64,000 bases of DNA, taken from positions 52,729,732 through 52,793,731 of the forward strand of contig NC_077248.1 of NCBI RefSeq assembly GCF_947179165.1, in the 5' to 3' direction. The notes beneath the pieces are model-generated. The model was given only the letters and a program-made list of their open reading frames with translations. It was not told the DNA's origin and made no database searches. The translations under genes and the position numbers were made by a program. The DNA is from Solanum dulcamara. Taxonomy: Eukaryota; Streptophyta; Magnoliopsida; Solanales; Solanaceae. Shown here piece after piece: positions 1-11,934 of this stretch. The stretch's first letter is position 1. Each line of letters starts with the position of its first letter.

Positions 1-243
1 AGAAAGTTTGTGGGTGATCCAAACTCCATTGTTCCCTTGAAATATGTAAGTGTTGAGGATAATTTGACTTATGAGGAAGTTCCGGTGGAAATCTTAGATC
101 GGCAAGTTAAGAAGTTAAGAAACAAAGAAGTTGTGTCCGTCAAAGTGTTATGGAGGAATCAACAAGTAGAAAGTGCTACTTGGGAGGAGGAGGCGGATAT
201 GATGAAACGATACTCGTACCTCTTTCCCTCTACTCAAGACTAA
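1..243 (+). pseudogene. Ty3/gypsy pol 3' end with chromodomain (element E1), cut by window edge
   Basis: The frame is open from base 1 to the stop at 241-243 and gives the last 80 residues of a Ty3 polyprotein. It begins in the spacer after integrase (RKFVGDPNSIVPL) and runs through the conserved EEVPVEILDRQVKKLRNKEV linker into a chromodomain-like end (VKVLWRNQQVESATWEEEAD). In chromoviruses this tail is thought to bind modified histones and steer integration. The same tail occurs at 6121-6320 and 53041-53203. The fragment is intact in frame, but the rest of the element lies outside the window, so it cannot be judged functional. A 3' untranslated stretch, polypurine tract and LTR follow directly, as expected. 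Confidence 0.85.
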
Positions 244-494
244 AGTAGTAAGTTGTTCTTATTCAAGATAAATTGAACCCTTACGTATTCAGTTCCTCCT
301 ATGTCATTCATATACATGTATGTTCATGAAAAAGTTGATTTTAAAAGCTATGATTTTGTGTTAAGTTAAAGTTTCATGTTCCACGCATTATAAGATGTCA
401 TCATGTTCATGTTGGGTTGCTAGTCCCCTTTTTCGTGTCCTTTTTATGATAAATTAACCTCATTCGAGGAAGAGTATTTCCAAGGGGGAGATAT
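244..494 (+). other. E1 3' untranslated region and polypurine tract
   Basis: This non-coding stretch lies between the pol stop and the LTR. It ends in the pattern seen at the end of every Ty3 element in this window: an 'ATTCGAGGA' box (about 462), then 'CCAAGGGGGAGATA' (480-493), the purine-rich primer for plus-strand DNA. The LTR begins with TG at 495. Confidence 0.75.
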
Positions 495-843
495 TGTAAG
501 ACACTGTAAATCAGAAAGTCAAAACCAAGGAGAAAATTCTCAAATCTTGAACTGAACCTAAATTTACGACTGTCTCTATGAGTCATAGAAGTTTACATGA
601 CCCATTGAAATGAGTCATAGAGGGATTCATTATTGGTAGTAATGACCAATTATAAAGGGAGGTCTTACAACTAATGTTAGTGTGTCTCCGGGTAAGAGGT
701 CATACAATAATGAAAGTAGAAGTGTTAAAGTAAGCATGACAATTCTTAGATATGGTTAAAGTGGTTAGAGTGATAGGCTTAAGTGTGTGGTAGTCACTAT
801 GAGAGTGATGGGAGTAGTCTATTATTGACTTTGGAGGAGTGAT
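495..843 (+). mobile_element. E1 3' LTR, left part (U3)
   Basis: It begins TGTAAGACACTG directly after the polypurine tract. It carries repeated GAGTCATAGA words and their complements, the U3 signature of this family. The LTR is broken near 720-843, where fragment E2 begins, and appears to resume at 4379. The exact breakpoint is uncertain. Confidence 0.65.
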
Positions 844-967
844 TGGATGTAGTGAAGGGTGTTATGATGCTTGGAAAGAAAGGGGAGCTTGGGCACCGAT
901 ATATTGGCCTTACAAAATTGTAAAGAGAATTAGGGATGTCATTTATGAATTGAAGTTCGACGGTTGA
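844..967 (+). pseudogene. Ty3 integrase C-terminal remnant (element E2), frameshifted
   Basis: The translation VKGVMMLGKKGELGHRYIG continues, after a one-base shift near 893, as PYKIVKRIRDVIYELKFDG. This is the GPY/F region at the C-terminus of Ty3 integrase (consensus MKGVMRFGKKGKLSPRYIGPY). The rest of gag-pol is missing on the 5' side, so E2 is 5'-truncated. A TGA ends it at about 967. Confidence 0.75.
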
Positions 968-1208
968 TGACCTAGATGTTTGAATGATTCAATTGATAGG
1001 GTTTCGATTTTCTATTTGTGCCTAATGATGAGAATGACAAAGGTCCCTACTCTTGACTTGAATTGATTTGGCTATTCTTGAGTTGGAATACTTGATTGTC
1101 TAGATTGCTTGATTGGTTGATTTGATTGAGTCTCGATTGTTATTCATTCCTCGATTCCATCTCTAGTTGATCTTTATTCGAGGACGAATGATTCCAACGG
1201 GGAGATAA
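968..1208 (+). other. E2 3' untranslated region and polypurine tract
   Basis: Non-coding. It contains repeated TTGATT words, then the 'TTCGAGGACGAATGATTCC' box (1177-1195) and the purine run ACGGGGAGATAA just before the LTR at 1209. Confidence 0.7.
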
Positions 1209-4200
1209 TGTAACACCCCAGAAAAGTTTTCGCAAAGACTCGAACACTTCTCCATATGTGGGTAGACTCGAACCAAAGGACTTGTAATTTTATATATGAG
1301 ATAGGATTAATTCCTAAGTATTTGAAGTGTGTTAGATATGTTTAGGGGTAATAAGGGATCTCTAACACCAAGTCGAGTCCAAAGATTTCCAATCAATTAA
1401 GTTTTCGGATGAGTTAGTATAAGGGTAAACTTCAAACGACCGTATCTCCTCGAATATAATGAACTGGGTAGACCACAACCTACCAAAGTAAAGGTCGTTG
1501 GGTCTTCTTTCCAACTCCGCCAAGATTGCAATTTTTAGAGTTCGGAGTCAAAAGTTATGACCATTTTACTACAGACTAGTACTGTAGGAATTTCAGGCCT
1601 GGGCGACCACTGTAGGAATTTTAGGCTTGGCGCTCCAGTGGCGCCCGGTGCCACTATAGCGCCAGAAAATAGCCTCAGTAGTTTAGTCCTTGGCGCGATG
1701 CGCCACTATTAGATGTGCAGGGTTTAAAGCCTATTTTGGCTTGGCGCTGCAGTGGCGCGACGCGTCATTATAGCGCCAACAAGGTTTTTGCCCAGTTTTC
1801 CAGATTTTTGAAGAGGGGCAACTTGGAATTTTTCCCTAATTATATATACCCTCACTTGGAATGTTTTAGGATCATTTTTCAGCCTCCTCACCTCCCAAAA
1901 ACCCTAATCTTCATCCCTTCTTCTCTTCCAAACATCTCCAACAAGAATTTTCCCTCAAAAGCTCAAGGATTCAAGCTTCCCATTGAATACTCAACAACAA
2001 GGTTTCTTCAAAATCTACTCTAAGATATGTAAGGCTAACCTAAAATATGGATTGAGTTCTTCCGTATGCCCATAGATGTGTTAGGCAGAAGTTGTGAAAG
2101 ATTTGAACCTTTTATGAAGATTTTTTCTTGAAATTTCCTAAACTATAGAATATTACTAAAATGTGTTAATGATGTTCTTGAGTTGACTTTGTTGAGAGTA
2201 TGGATTCATGTATTCATTTGCATGAACCCAAGATGAGATTTTTTTTTGGTCATAATTTATCTTGAGATTGAGATGGATGGTTTTGTGTATATATGTATTG
2301 ATTGGGATGAAAATAATGAATTGGATAGTTAAGAATGTGAACGGCATAAAAAGAAATGAAATATTGGTAGAGCTAGAATGTCCTTTTGTTTCTATAAATT
2401 GAACATAGGATTAAAAATAAAGATTTTGGAGTAGATATTTGACGATGATGTGATGATGATATTTGATAATGATGTGATGATAATATTTGATAATGATGTG
2501 GATGATGATGCTTGTTAGTGATGTGAATGATGATGTTGATGATGTTTGAGGTAAAATGGATTGGAGTCTAATGTGATTATGTGATATGTAATTTACATAA
2601 TTTGATTTGATTGGAGTTTTATGAGCATTTTGTAAATAAATGATCTTTGAGAAGGAGTTTTAAATAAATGATTTACGAACACTTTTGTAAAAACTATTTA
2701 TACACTATTTTGAGTTTAAAGAATGATCATTTTCATCTTTGATTTAGAAAGAGTTTAAGCATGATTTGAGTTTGAAAAGTCTCTTAATTACTATTTTGAG
2801 TATGAGTATTTGGAGTATAAATGAGTTGAACATTTTTACACAAAAATTTCTATTTTGAGATCGTATTCAATTTAAAGAGAAGAGTTTGATGATTGAGATG
2901 AGTTAATTGGAAAGAAGGTCCATTGAGGCCAGATTTGACTGAGTTTTTGAAAAAAAGTCCAATGAGACTAAATGAGTTGATTTGAAAGAGTCTGATGAGA
3001 CTAAATGATTATTTTGAGTATTTTACTCACTTGATAGATATGAGCATATTGAGTCTTAGGAGGAGTATCGAGCACCGAATTGGGTAAGAGTATAGTCCAT
3101 ACTCGAACCAATAAACTACGTCACCAAACGTAGGAGAGGATTAAACCATTAAAGTCAGATATTTCCCAAATTATTGTACTGACATGATAGGACTTGGTTG
3201 GATTAGATCCATGATTGGTTGATTCGTCCATACCCTGGCAAGGTATGAACAGATGCGGCAACAATGTTGGTTTGTTGTACTATCACTCGCTCATATGGTG
3301 ATAGTTATCGGTTAGAAAAACTTCCAAATTGAGTGGATTGTGCATGATATGATTGGTTTGATTGAGATTTTTTAATGATTGAGTTAGATTGTATAACATT
3401 ACTAAGTTTTAATTTGCATATTTATTGAGTTGAGTCCTTTGACTTGATTGTTGAGTTGATTATATATGATCGGATTGGGTTAGATGCATTGTGATTGGGT
3501 GGTACATGATTGGATTGGATGTGTGATTGGATTGGATTAGATGATATGTGATTGACTTAGAGTTGATGGCATGTGATGAATTGGATTAAATGATATATGA
3601 TTGGATAGTGTATGATTGGATTGGATCGGATGATATATGATTGGATTGGATTGAATGATTTAATTGAATTGTATCGTACATGATTAGATTGGATTGGATG
3701 GTTTATGATTGGTCTTTGTCTAAACTGTGTTCTTACTTTAGACTTATGAAACTTTGATTTAGTCTCTCTTATCTTTCTGATTTTGAGATATTTGAACCGA
3801 CGTTATTCTTCCTTGAGGTATGTTTCGTTCTGCCATATTACATACTCGTATATTCCATGTACTGACGTCCATTTGGACCTGCATCATTTCATGATGCAGT
3901 GAAAGGTTTAAGAGATCGTTAATAGGAGCACCATTGAGGATCTATTTATACTCAGCGTATTGGTGAGTCCTCCCCTACATTTGGAGGACACCGCTTATGT
4001 TATTCTTGCTCAAGTTAGCCCTTCTCATTTTGGTTTAAGGTAGCCATGAACATGTCATTGGCACCAATTAGATAGTAGTGATAGAGGCTTCATAGACTAG
4101 ATAGTGATGGATCGATTGAGTACTTTCTTTTCTTGAAATATTCTTGTCAAACTATTTTTTTACGACATAGATTGGAGTTAGATTTGTTGGCCCATGGCCT

Positions 4201-4378
4201 TTATTATATGAATTAGAGTGTTGATTTTGATTGCCCACCAAATTATTTCTTTATTTTAAACTTTCCATTGGTTGATTGATATTGAATGGATGTGTGAATG
4301 GACCAAGTGGTTCACTTGGGGACCAGCAATGGTCCTCGAGTGTTGGTCCCGTCTAGGGTACCCTCTCGGGGCGTGACA
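1209..4378 (+). mobile_element. E2 3' LTR, unusually long (about 3.17 kb)
   Basis: It begins TGTAACACCCC after a polypurine tract and ends GGGGCGTGACA, so the termini are imperfectly inverted (TG...CA). The U3 holds GC-rich palindromic words such as GGCGCGATGCGCC (1616-1785). A TATA-like TATATATACC lies near 1840. Two low-complexity stretches extend it: GATGATGAT/TTTGATAATGATG repeats (2440-2550) and TGATTGGATTGGATGATATA repeats (3430-3720). The GGTGAGTCCTCC...GGAGGACA box (3961-3990) is shared with the E3 LTR. The right end fits the point where E1 LTR sequence resumes. Confidence 0.7.
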
Positions 4379-5875
4379 GTTTTTTCTTCAATTCTTAGTG
4401 AATTTATGCAAGGTATGTGGGGATTGATTCATGAGTTTCACCCATACAGTCCCAAAGATTCCTCAAGTTTCATTCAAGCTCAATTGATTATGAATCCTAG
4501 TTTTGATGAATTGCATTGTATTGGTTTGATTTCATTTTTAAATGTTATCAATGATCTTTATATGCATGTTCTCCTGTGAATTTCATGATTTCAAGTTGAA
4601 TTATTGATGTCCATGCATAAAGCTATATTTCCAAGCTATGATCATAAAGTTAAGATGAGTTTATGAGTTGATCATGAGTTAAATGATTTTCAATGAAAGT
4701 TTTATATGAGTTAAAGTTGAGATTTATGATTCTAAAATTAAAGTTATGATGATGATCAGAGTTAATATCAAAAGACGTTTTAAAGATGGTGATAAGGACA
4801 ACTCTCACCGAAATTATGAATTCTTATGAACTACCAAGTAGATGAACTATTCTTAATATGTTTTAAAGATGGATTGATAGGCAGTTATTATCTTTCCCTA
4901 CTATGTTATGATCATATTTATAAGTTTCCATTGGGATATTGACTAAGCACCGAGAGGGATTCTAGGTGGGGTTCGATCTAGTAACATAGTTAGTTATCCA
5001 AGAGAATCCTAGTAGCAACCTAAAATCCCAAACTACATTTTCCACATAGGTTGCCTTCATGGCCTAGCTAGTGGATCCACATAGACCAGTTGAAAAGTTA
5101 CTTTTGGAGTATACCCTGGTAAGGTAGCCTCCCCTATTTCGATGCAGGATTCATCGGCCTATCCCGATACAGGAGTCATCAAATTCTATTTAATAGCTTG
5201 TATGGTCTTATTTTTTGATTAATGATCGTATCCCACACAAGTTGGAGTTAAAGTTATGAGATGTCAAGTTATGAGTTTATGATAAAGTTTTATGATATGC
5301 ATTGACCAAGAGTTTTGTATGTTTTAAATTTCCTTTAAGCTTTACTCATATTCATTATGGTTGGTCATACATCTTATATCATATTGATTACGTTCTTTTA
5401 CTTGTTCATGCATACCTCACATACTTAGTACATTCAAATATACTAACGCATATTTTGCCTACATTGTCCCATAAAGTAGGGATGGATGACACTCGTGATC
5501 ATCCTATTCATGTCTAGAGTTGGCCTTAGATTCCTCAAGAAGTTGGTGAGTCCTCATTCTATCGAGGACATAATTTGATTCACGATACTATTGTTTTGAC
5601 TTTCTTCTATTGTTAGGGTGATCTAGGAGCTTGTCTTAAGCCCCCGTCAAGGATTAGACTAGAGCCATATTTAAACGATAATGTGATGTAGTCCATGTGA
5701 ACGTTGATTGGTTGATTTTACCCCTTAGTCCCACTCCCTTTGAGATGATTACTTCCATATGTCTTTATCATATTCTTTATCTTATATATGCGATGTATGC
5801 TAAGATGGATTATGATTGGGGTCTCTCGCATCCCAATCGTTGTGTCGTGGCTTGGCCCTAGTTTGGATCTTGACA
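4379..5875 (+). mobile_element. E1 3' LTR, right part (R-U5)
   Basis: It contains AAGGTATGTGGGG (4410), the TAGTGGATCCACAT box (5070) and AGCACCGAGAGG (4950), which recur at matching places in the LTRs at 6520, 27235, 31965 and 53441. It ends TGGATCTTGACA at 5875. Since E1 U3 precedes E2 and this piece follows it, E2 most simply sits inside the E1 LTR. A target duplication is not visible, presumably because the left end of E2 is truncated. Confidence 0.55.
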
Positions 5876-6120
5876 ATTTTTAGCCTATGATATTTTGAAA
5901 TGATTCATTCTCACGACTCGTCAATAGGACAACGACTCATCCTGTTGAGTCATAGAACCTCTCCTGAGGGTGGCACTGTATAATACTCTAGGGGTCACCC
6001 TACGACTCACTCTTATGAGTCATAGAAAGCTCTATGAGTCGTAGAGTCACTCATTAGCATGAGTTAGTTCAAAATTTTGAGAATTTCTCCTTGGTTCCAA
6101 CTTTCTGACTTTAGAGAGTG
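5876..6120 (-). repeat. Inverted fragment of an E1-type LTR U3
   Basis: Read on the minus strand from 6120, it gives AAAGTCAGAAAG, ACCAAGGAGAAA, TTCTCAAAATTTTGAACT and then GAGTCATAG words, in the same order as 507-620 on the plus strand. It is thus a partial, diverged LTR start in opposite orientation. It is joined abruptly to the E3 pol fragment at about 6121. Confidence 0.6.
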
Positions 6121-6320
6121 TTGGCGTGAACAAAAGTTTCTCTTACGAAGAGGTCTCAGTTGAGATTTTTTACCATCAAGTTCGTAAGTTGAGGAATAAG
6201 GAAATCATTTTAGTAAAATTTCTTTGGAGGAATCAGTTAGTTGATGGAGCTACTTGGGAAGCAAAAGCAAATATGACGGTCAAGTACCTCCTCTTTCCTT
6301 CCAGTTCATTCCCAGCATGA
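6121..6320 (+). pseudogene. Ty3 pol 3' end with chromodomain (element E3), 5'-truncated
   Basis: A 65-codon open stretch carries GVNKSFSYEEVSVEIF, VRKLRNKE and the chromodomain end (LWRNQLVDGATWEAKANM) up to the TGA at 6318-6320. Compared with 1-243, everything upstream of the EEV linker is missing; the join to the inverted U3 fragment is abrupt. The untranslated region and LTR of the same element follow. Confidence 0.8.
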
Positions 6321-6519
6321 GGTAATGGTTCCTCTTTAGTACTCCATTTAGATCCATGCATATTCATGAAATCAGCTCAATCTTCATGTTTTAGTTCAGA
6401 CTCAGTCACTCCATCAATTTCAGTGTTTAACTTTCAGTCTTGGGATTGCCGAACTTTCCCTACTCTTTTCATTCTGGTTGAGCTCCATTCGAGAATGAAT
6501 ATTCCCAAGGTGTAGATAT
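6321..6519 (+). other. E3 3' untranslated region and polypurine tract
   Basis: Non-coding. It ends with 'CCATTCGAGAATGAATATTCC' split around 6486-6505, then AAGGTGTAGATAT (6508-6519), a decayed polypurine tract before the TGTAACACCCC of the LTR. Confidence 0.65.
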
Positions 6520-9003
6520 TGTAACACCCCAAAATTCATAAGTCCAAATCAGATCTTGAAAAGTTCAGAAAAAGATAAGTCAGCAAATCTTTTGATTTAC
6601 GAACACTTACACAACCCATGGAACGATTCATGGACCATGATGAGATCTGTAGATCAGAGTTCAGAGCTAAGAAATTTATTTATGAATTTCACAGACTTTT
6701 CGATGGACCATGAAAGCTTTCACAGGTCGTAGATCGGTTCATAAAAGAAAGTACTAAAAATTTAGCCTTGATTTCACGAATCCTTTTACATATCGTAAAT
6801 CCTTTTACGAATCGTGAAGAAGTTACGTAGAACTAACCTTCAAAAACTTAGATTTTTTTTTCTATTTTCTACGGAAGCTTGTACGGCCTGTATAATGTTT
6901 TACAATCTGTAGAATGTATTTGTAGATGATCTTCGGTAGCTTTTAATTCATGGATTTTTTGATTTTTTTTCCAATCTTTGAATCCTTATATTACGTGGTT
7001 TTGGACTATTCTAAGCCGTATTAAGTAATTCTTATTAGCCTAAACCTTTTTCTGTCATTCACAAGTCCCAAAGTTAGATTTCTTCACTCTCAGGCAAGAA
7101 AAAGGGTTCCAAGCTCTAAGTCTTTATTCCAAGATTCAAGCTGGTGACTCCATTCCAAGTATGTGGAATTTCATCAATGAGTATCCCTTTACCCATTAAG
7201 TCCCAAAGAAACTTTAGATTTTCAAGCTTTATGAAGTCTTCAAACCTAGGGTTCTATGATTTTTATGGATTCTTATTGCAATTCAGTTCTTCTTTTGAGA
7301 TCAATCTTCAATTGCATGATTTTAATCATAATTTCATTTTTTCAATGGTATTTTACATGAACCCTCAGTATACAAGTATTTTTATGACTTAGAATTATGA
7401 ATCTTTAGAAGCATGTTTTTAGATTACTAGCTTTTCATGTAGGGATGGCAATGGTGCGGTGCGGGTTGAGCTCAACCTGCACTCTTTTTAAAATGCCCCG
7501 CCCTGCCCCTCATAATATTTTTTTTCATTTTCAACCCGCCCCGCCCCGCCCCGCCCCATATAGACCCGCCTCGCATTAACCCGCCCCGCATAAATTTTTA
7601 TATTTTTTTTAATTGAGTTTAATATGAAAAATAAAATTCATAATTTTTTATTCATTTTTTTCTAATTAACATCTCAACAACTAATTAATTAATTTTAGAT
7701 AACATTTCAACAATTGTTTCTTAATCACTAATTAACTCTATTTAATATTTTTCTAGTTTAAATTTAATAAAAAAAAATTAAAATTAAAGTCAAAGTTTAA
7801 TATAAAAAGTATATATCCTTGATTTTTACTAATTACAAAGATTTAATTTTCTTCGAATTCTTATTAGATACCTTAAACCCGCATAAACCTATAACCCGCC
7901 CCACCCCACATTAATTTTGATAATAATTACTTCAACCCACTCCACCTAGCTCTAAACCCGCCCCGCCCCACCCCGCCTCATTTCCATCCCTATTTTCAAA
8001 ATTTATGATGCTTTCAGATAAAGTATCTTTTAATTTTTATCAATCTTATATCATGATTCATGAGCTACTCAGTATTTATCAATTATCAACATGATTCAAT
8101 ATTATCAGATTATTACTATCTTCACTTTATTGCATGTTTTCCATGGGAATTATACTTAGCACCAAACGGATTTAGGCATGAAGGATCCTGGTCAGCGTCC
8201 ATAAACTTTTAGTAGCAATCTCTACGTCCCAAAACGGCGTGCCACCATAGAATTTTTCTCAGATAGACATTAGCTTAGTGGATCCACATTAGCTCAGCTT
8301 CAGCCTTTCTTCCCTAGCAAAGTACATTGGGCCCTTTTAATGGGGCTTATATATCAAACCTCATGTTGTAGCTCACATGGTTATATGTCGGCTTTAGTAT
8401 CTTCCACAATCAGTTTTTAGTTATTTCTTGATCAAGTTTTCAGTTATTTCAGTTCAATTTTCATGTTATTTACTTTATCATTGCATCAGCATATTTTACA
8501 AATTTAGTATGTACAAATGGCATATTTATTATACATATTCCTCATACTCAGTATATTCAAAGTACTGACCGCATACTTTCTATCTATCTTATTTGAAAAT
8601 ATAGGTGTTGACGCTTAGTATACCACCCGCGGTTAGTACAAATTTGATTAGCATTGCAACAATCTTTAGTGAGTCCTCATTCTTGGAGGACAACCCTTAT
8701 GTTCCTTATTAGTATTTTACCTTCAGTTTCAGACATTTGAAGTTAGATAGAGGTTCGACCTAGCAACTCATATTAGTAGAGACTTTCAGACAAAAAGTAG
8801 ATTCAACTTATGTTACTCTTTCAGATATTTGTCTATCTCAGCCTATGTGCTTACAAAGATATTTCAATTTTAGCTTTCGCGTTTATGTTCAAGTTTCTAT
8901 TTCTTATGTATCTTAGTGTCATGCTATATCATGAGGTTAACTTGGGTTCACTCGTGGCTCTAAGCATTATGTTGCGATTAAGGGATAATCTCAAATCGTG
9001 ATA
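6520..9003 (+). mobile_element. E3 3' LTR, interrupted by a MITE
   Basis: It begins TGTAACACCCC at 6520 and ends near TCGTGATA at 9003 (expected TGACA, one change). The U3 has words such as TTACGAATCGTGAA, CCATGGAACGATTCATGG and ACATATCGTAAAT. AAGTATGTGG (7158), TAGTGGATCCACAT (8277) and GGTGAGTCC/TCATTCTTGGAGGACA (8670-8690) match the other LTRs. Without the 553-bp MITE and its duplicated site the LTR is about 1.92 kb. Confidence 0.65.
7440..7992. mobile_element. hAT-like MITE, 553 bp, with CCCGCC-rich ends
   Basis: The element begins TAGGGATGGCAATGG and ends CATTTCCATCCCTA, giving terminal inverted repeats of TAGGGATGG plus an imperfect extension rich in GCGGG/CCCGC. The flanks are TTTTCATG (7432-7439) and TTTTCAAA (7993-8000), an 8-bp duplication with two mismatches, as expected for hAT insertion. 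The middle is AT-rich and non-coding. It lies inside the E3 LTR. Confidence 0.75.
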
Positions 9004-9119
9004 GGGGGATCGGTTAAATTTAGAATGATTTTAGTTGTAAAAATTAGATTAAAGCTCAAAAAAGATGAAGTGTTCTTAATTGTATTAAAATTGTATTAGA
9101 TTGTTTCATAATTATATTA

Positions 9120-9320
9120 AAATCATGAATAATATGTCTATAATACATATTGCAGACATGTCCCTTATTAGTGATACCAACAGAAATAATTTAGGTTACA
9201 TGCTTATAATACATATATAATATAAGCACAATACATTTTTAATACATATTGTAAAAATCACTCATTTTCTTAGTGATACAAATCAAAAAATATTATAGAA
9301 CACATATAATAAATATTGGA
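9120..9320 (+). repeat. Degenerate tandem repeat, about 85-bp unit (left block)
   Basis: About two units share ATAATACATATTGCAGACAT, TTAGTGATAC and AATTTAGGTTACA-like words. The same units reappear at 11100-11430, so the sequence between the blocks probably inserted into a local array. Confidence 0.55.
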
Positions 9321-11095
9321 AAAATTATTTAACCATATACCTTTTTTTACCATATTTTCTTATTTTCCCTACCATTTCAAAAAATATCAAAAATTCTCTT
9401 CTTTTGCTCCTATCATCCCATTTTTTGGGTACATCAATTCAAAATACCATACCCATGAGTTCCTTCCTTTTTTCACCCCACAAATCTCTCCACGGTTACA
9501 TCCATTAATCTATTGTTGAATTTCAAATATTTTCTCTTTCCAATTAATGATTTCAAGTTATTCAAGAGGTAGATTTCTTTCCATCACTTCAGTTTTTTTT
9601 ATAGTTTTTTTCATCTTAAAAAATTGCTAATACATATGAATGGAGGTCGATTTTTGTTGTTCATCTTTTTGTGATACATATAGGTTCACATTTTTAATAT
9701 ATCTAATAGTTTTTGTTTCTTAAATTAATGTATAAAGCATTTGTTTCAACATTATGACACATTACATTTGAATTGTATTTTCGATATGCATAGATTTATC
9801 ATGATACATTACTATATATGTACCTTGTTTGAATTGTCAAGTACAATATTTCTATTAGATACATTAAATAGATAATTGTTGCCCATAAGATGTTATATTT
9901 GAGATAGATACATTATTGTTAGTCGTTATGTATCATATAATTTATTATAAATTTAAATTTATGTATCATGTTCAGAACTTATATGTATCAGAAAAATATT
10001 AACAACAAAAAATCAAAAAATGAATCAAGGAGTTGTTCTATCAATGTTGTGTCATATACATAACTATGAATATGATACAAACTGATATTGTTATAAAAAT
10101 ATTAGTGTTTATATATCAATAATTATATTTGATAATGTCTACAAATACATAACCTTCTAGTTGAATAAGTTAAGGTGTATGTATCTGGTAGTAAAAAATA
10201 ATGAAATTTGTAATAGCTATGTATCAAATAAATAACTATGAACATGATACATACTAATTTCTGTTTTAATAAATTATGGTTATGTATCAAAACTTATATT
10301 CAAACACAATATATTGTGCATGATAAAAATGTAATGCAGCATAATATTGAAACGAAGGCATGATACATTAATTTAATAAAGAAAAACAACTAGATACATT
10401 AAAAATCTGAATTTATATATATCACAAAAAGATGAACAACAAAAAATCGGAAAAAAAAATCAACTATCTGATTTGTTGAAAGAAAAAAGATGTGATGAAG
10501 AAATTCTTCTACACATTCTTTTTTGCTCTTTACCAACTCTCGTAACTTTTTTCACTTTCAACAATGGCGTCATCCATGGATCTTGACTCAAAGCCCTTGC
10601 CGGAGCCACCACCAACTCTCGTATTTTGACCAACAACAATTTCATCACTTTTGTATCGTTCATACCTCACCTTACTTTTTTCAAATTTCGGAATGTCTCA
10701 ACAAGATCGACAGGTTCATGTTGTATTAGTACAATTTGTCGACAATTTTGATTCAAAAATTGAGAGTTTTTTTTTGGAAGAATGGGAAGAAATATTTGAA
10801 TTTTGAATTGTACTAGCGTGTTTCAATTTGCCAGGGATTGAATCTCATTGCCAATAAAGTTTTCCCATAATTTATGCTTTCTTTATTTACTCTTTCCCTT
10901 TGAAATGTAACAAAATATTCAATTAATAGATCTTCCATTATTTTTCTTTTTTTACCGCAACAGCATTAAAGGCATCACTATGTATCAGGGAACATGACTT
11001 ATGTATTCGAGTTTCTCAAAAAATAAGAGATTTTTGTAATTAGAAAAAGAATAGGGATAGGATGTAATTTACTCTTAACATTATGAGATTTATGT
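9321..11095. mobile_element. Candidate TIR element, AT-rich, TGATACAT/ATGTATCA-rich, non-coding
   Basis: The region is flanked on both sides by the same degenerate tandem repeat. Its left end (TTTACCATATTTTC, TTTTCCCTACC, CAAAAATTCTC) resembles the complement of its right end (AAATTACATCCTATCCCTATTC, ACAAAAATCTC). The same end pattern and TGATACAT words occur in the 0.35-kb element at 26185-26540. The body has no long reading frame. A 21-codon ATG frame at 10564 (MASSMDLDSKPLPEPPPTLV) is not recognised. Class unclear, possibly Mutator-like; no target duplication was identified. Confidence 0.4.
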
Positions 11096-11099
11096 AAGT

Positions 11100-11430
11100 T
11101 ATACATAAATATTTTATTTATGAACAATACATTTATAATACATGTTGCAGACTTCTCTCCCTTCTTAGTGATATCAATCAAAGTAATTTAGGTAACACAC
11201 TTATAATGCATTTTTAATACATATTGCAAACATCACTCATTTTCTTAGTGATACAAATCAAATAATTTATAAGACACCTATAATACATTATTATTCATTA
11301 ACAATACATTTATAATATGTATTGCAGACATCACTCCCTTTTTAGTGATATCAATCAAACAATTTATAACACACTTATAATACAATAAATACATGCATAA
11401 TTAATACGTATTGCAGACAATATTCCAATT
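11100..11430 (+). repeat. Degenerate tandem repeat, about 85-bp unit (right block)
   Basis: About four units share AATACATTTATAATACAT, TTGCAGACATCACTCCC, TTAGTGATATCAATCAAA and AACACACTTATAAT. They are related to 9120-9320. Confidence 0.6.
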
Positions 11431-11439
11431 TTAATACAA

Positions 11440-11580
11440 TCTTCAAAATTCATATCTTCAAATCTTTATATATTCAAATTTTCATATCTTCAAACTCTTA
11501 TATATTCAGATCTTCATATCTTCAAACCTTCATATCTTCAAATCTTCATATCTTCAAACCTTCATATGTTCAAATATTCA
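11440..11580 (+). repeat. 16-bp minisatellite (CTTCATATCTTCAAAY)
   Basis: Tandem units CTTCATATCTTCAAAC / CTTCATATCTTCAAAT run from about 11500 to 11576, with more diverged units before them. No gene is associated. Confidence 0.75.
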
Positions 11581-11617
11581 CCGGGTAAACACGATTTTTA
11601 AAATAAATGTCACTAGC

Positions 11618-11932
11618 ATGGAAATAGTCGCCAACGCCAAAGCAACAAAAGAGAAAATGTCCGACTTCTCCAGCAAATTAAGCCACCCTAGTTCTTCCGA
11701 CTATGAAAATAGCCCCAACTTCTTTATAGATGAGAATGTAAATCCTAGTTCTTTGGTCTTTGAGAGAAGCCCAATTTTTTTCTCAATGTTGAGAGATCGA
11801 AAGAGACCACATAGAGAGAGACGTAGAGAGAGAAAGAAAGAAAGAGTGAGAGGAAAGAAAGAGAGTAAGAGAGAGAGAGATCTAATAAATTACATAGTAT
11901 TGCTATATATTGTTATAGATGGTAATAATTAA
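11618..11932 (+). CDS. Unrecognised 104-codon frame, low complexity
   Basis: The ATG at 11618 opens 104 codons. The first half is Ser/Asn-rich (SKLSHPSSSDYENSPNF), the second a basic run (RDRKRPHRERRRERKKERVR) produced by a GAGAGA-rich stretch, ending in a short hydrophobic tail. No family was recognised. The duplicated motif (NPSSLVFERSPIFF after SDYENSPNFF) is the only internal structure. It lies between a minisatellite and AT-rich repeats, so it may well be a chance frame. Confidence 0.2.
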   Translation: MEIVANAKATKEKMSDFSSKLSHPSSSDYENSPNFFIDENVNPSSLVFERSPIFFSMLRDRKRPHRERRRERKKERVRGKKESKRERDLINYIVLLYIVIDGNN

Positions 11933-11934
11933 AA

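Noticed and set aside
10564..10629. Short ATG frame MASSMDLDSKPLPEPPPTLV, possibly a captured gene start
   Set aside because: Only 21 codons, no downstream exon found and no recognised homologue; kept as a note in the surrounding element.
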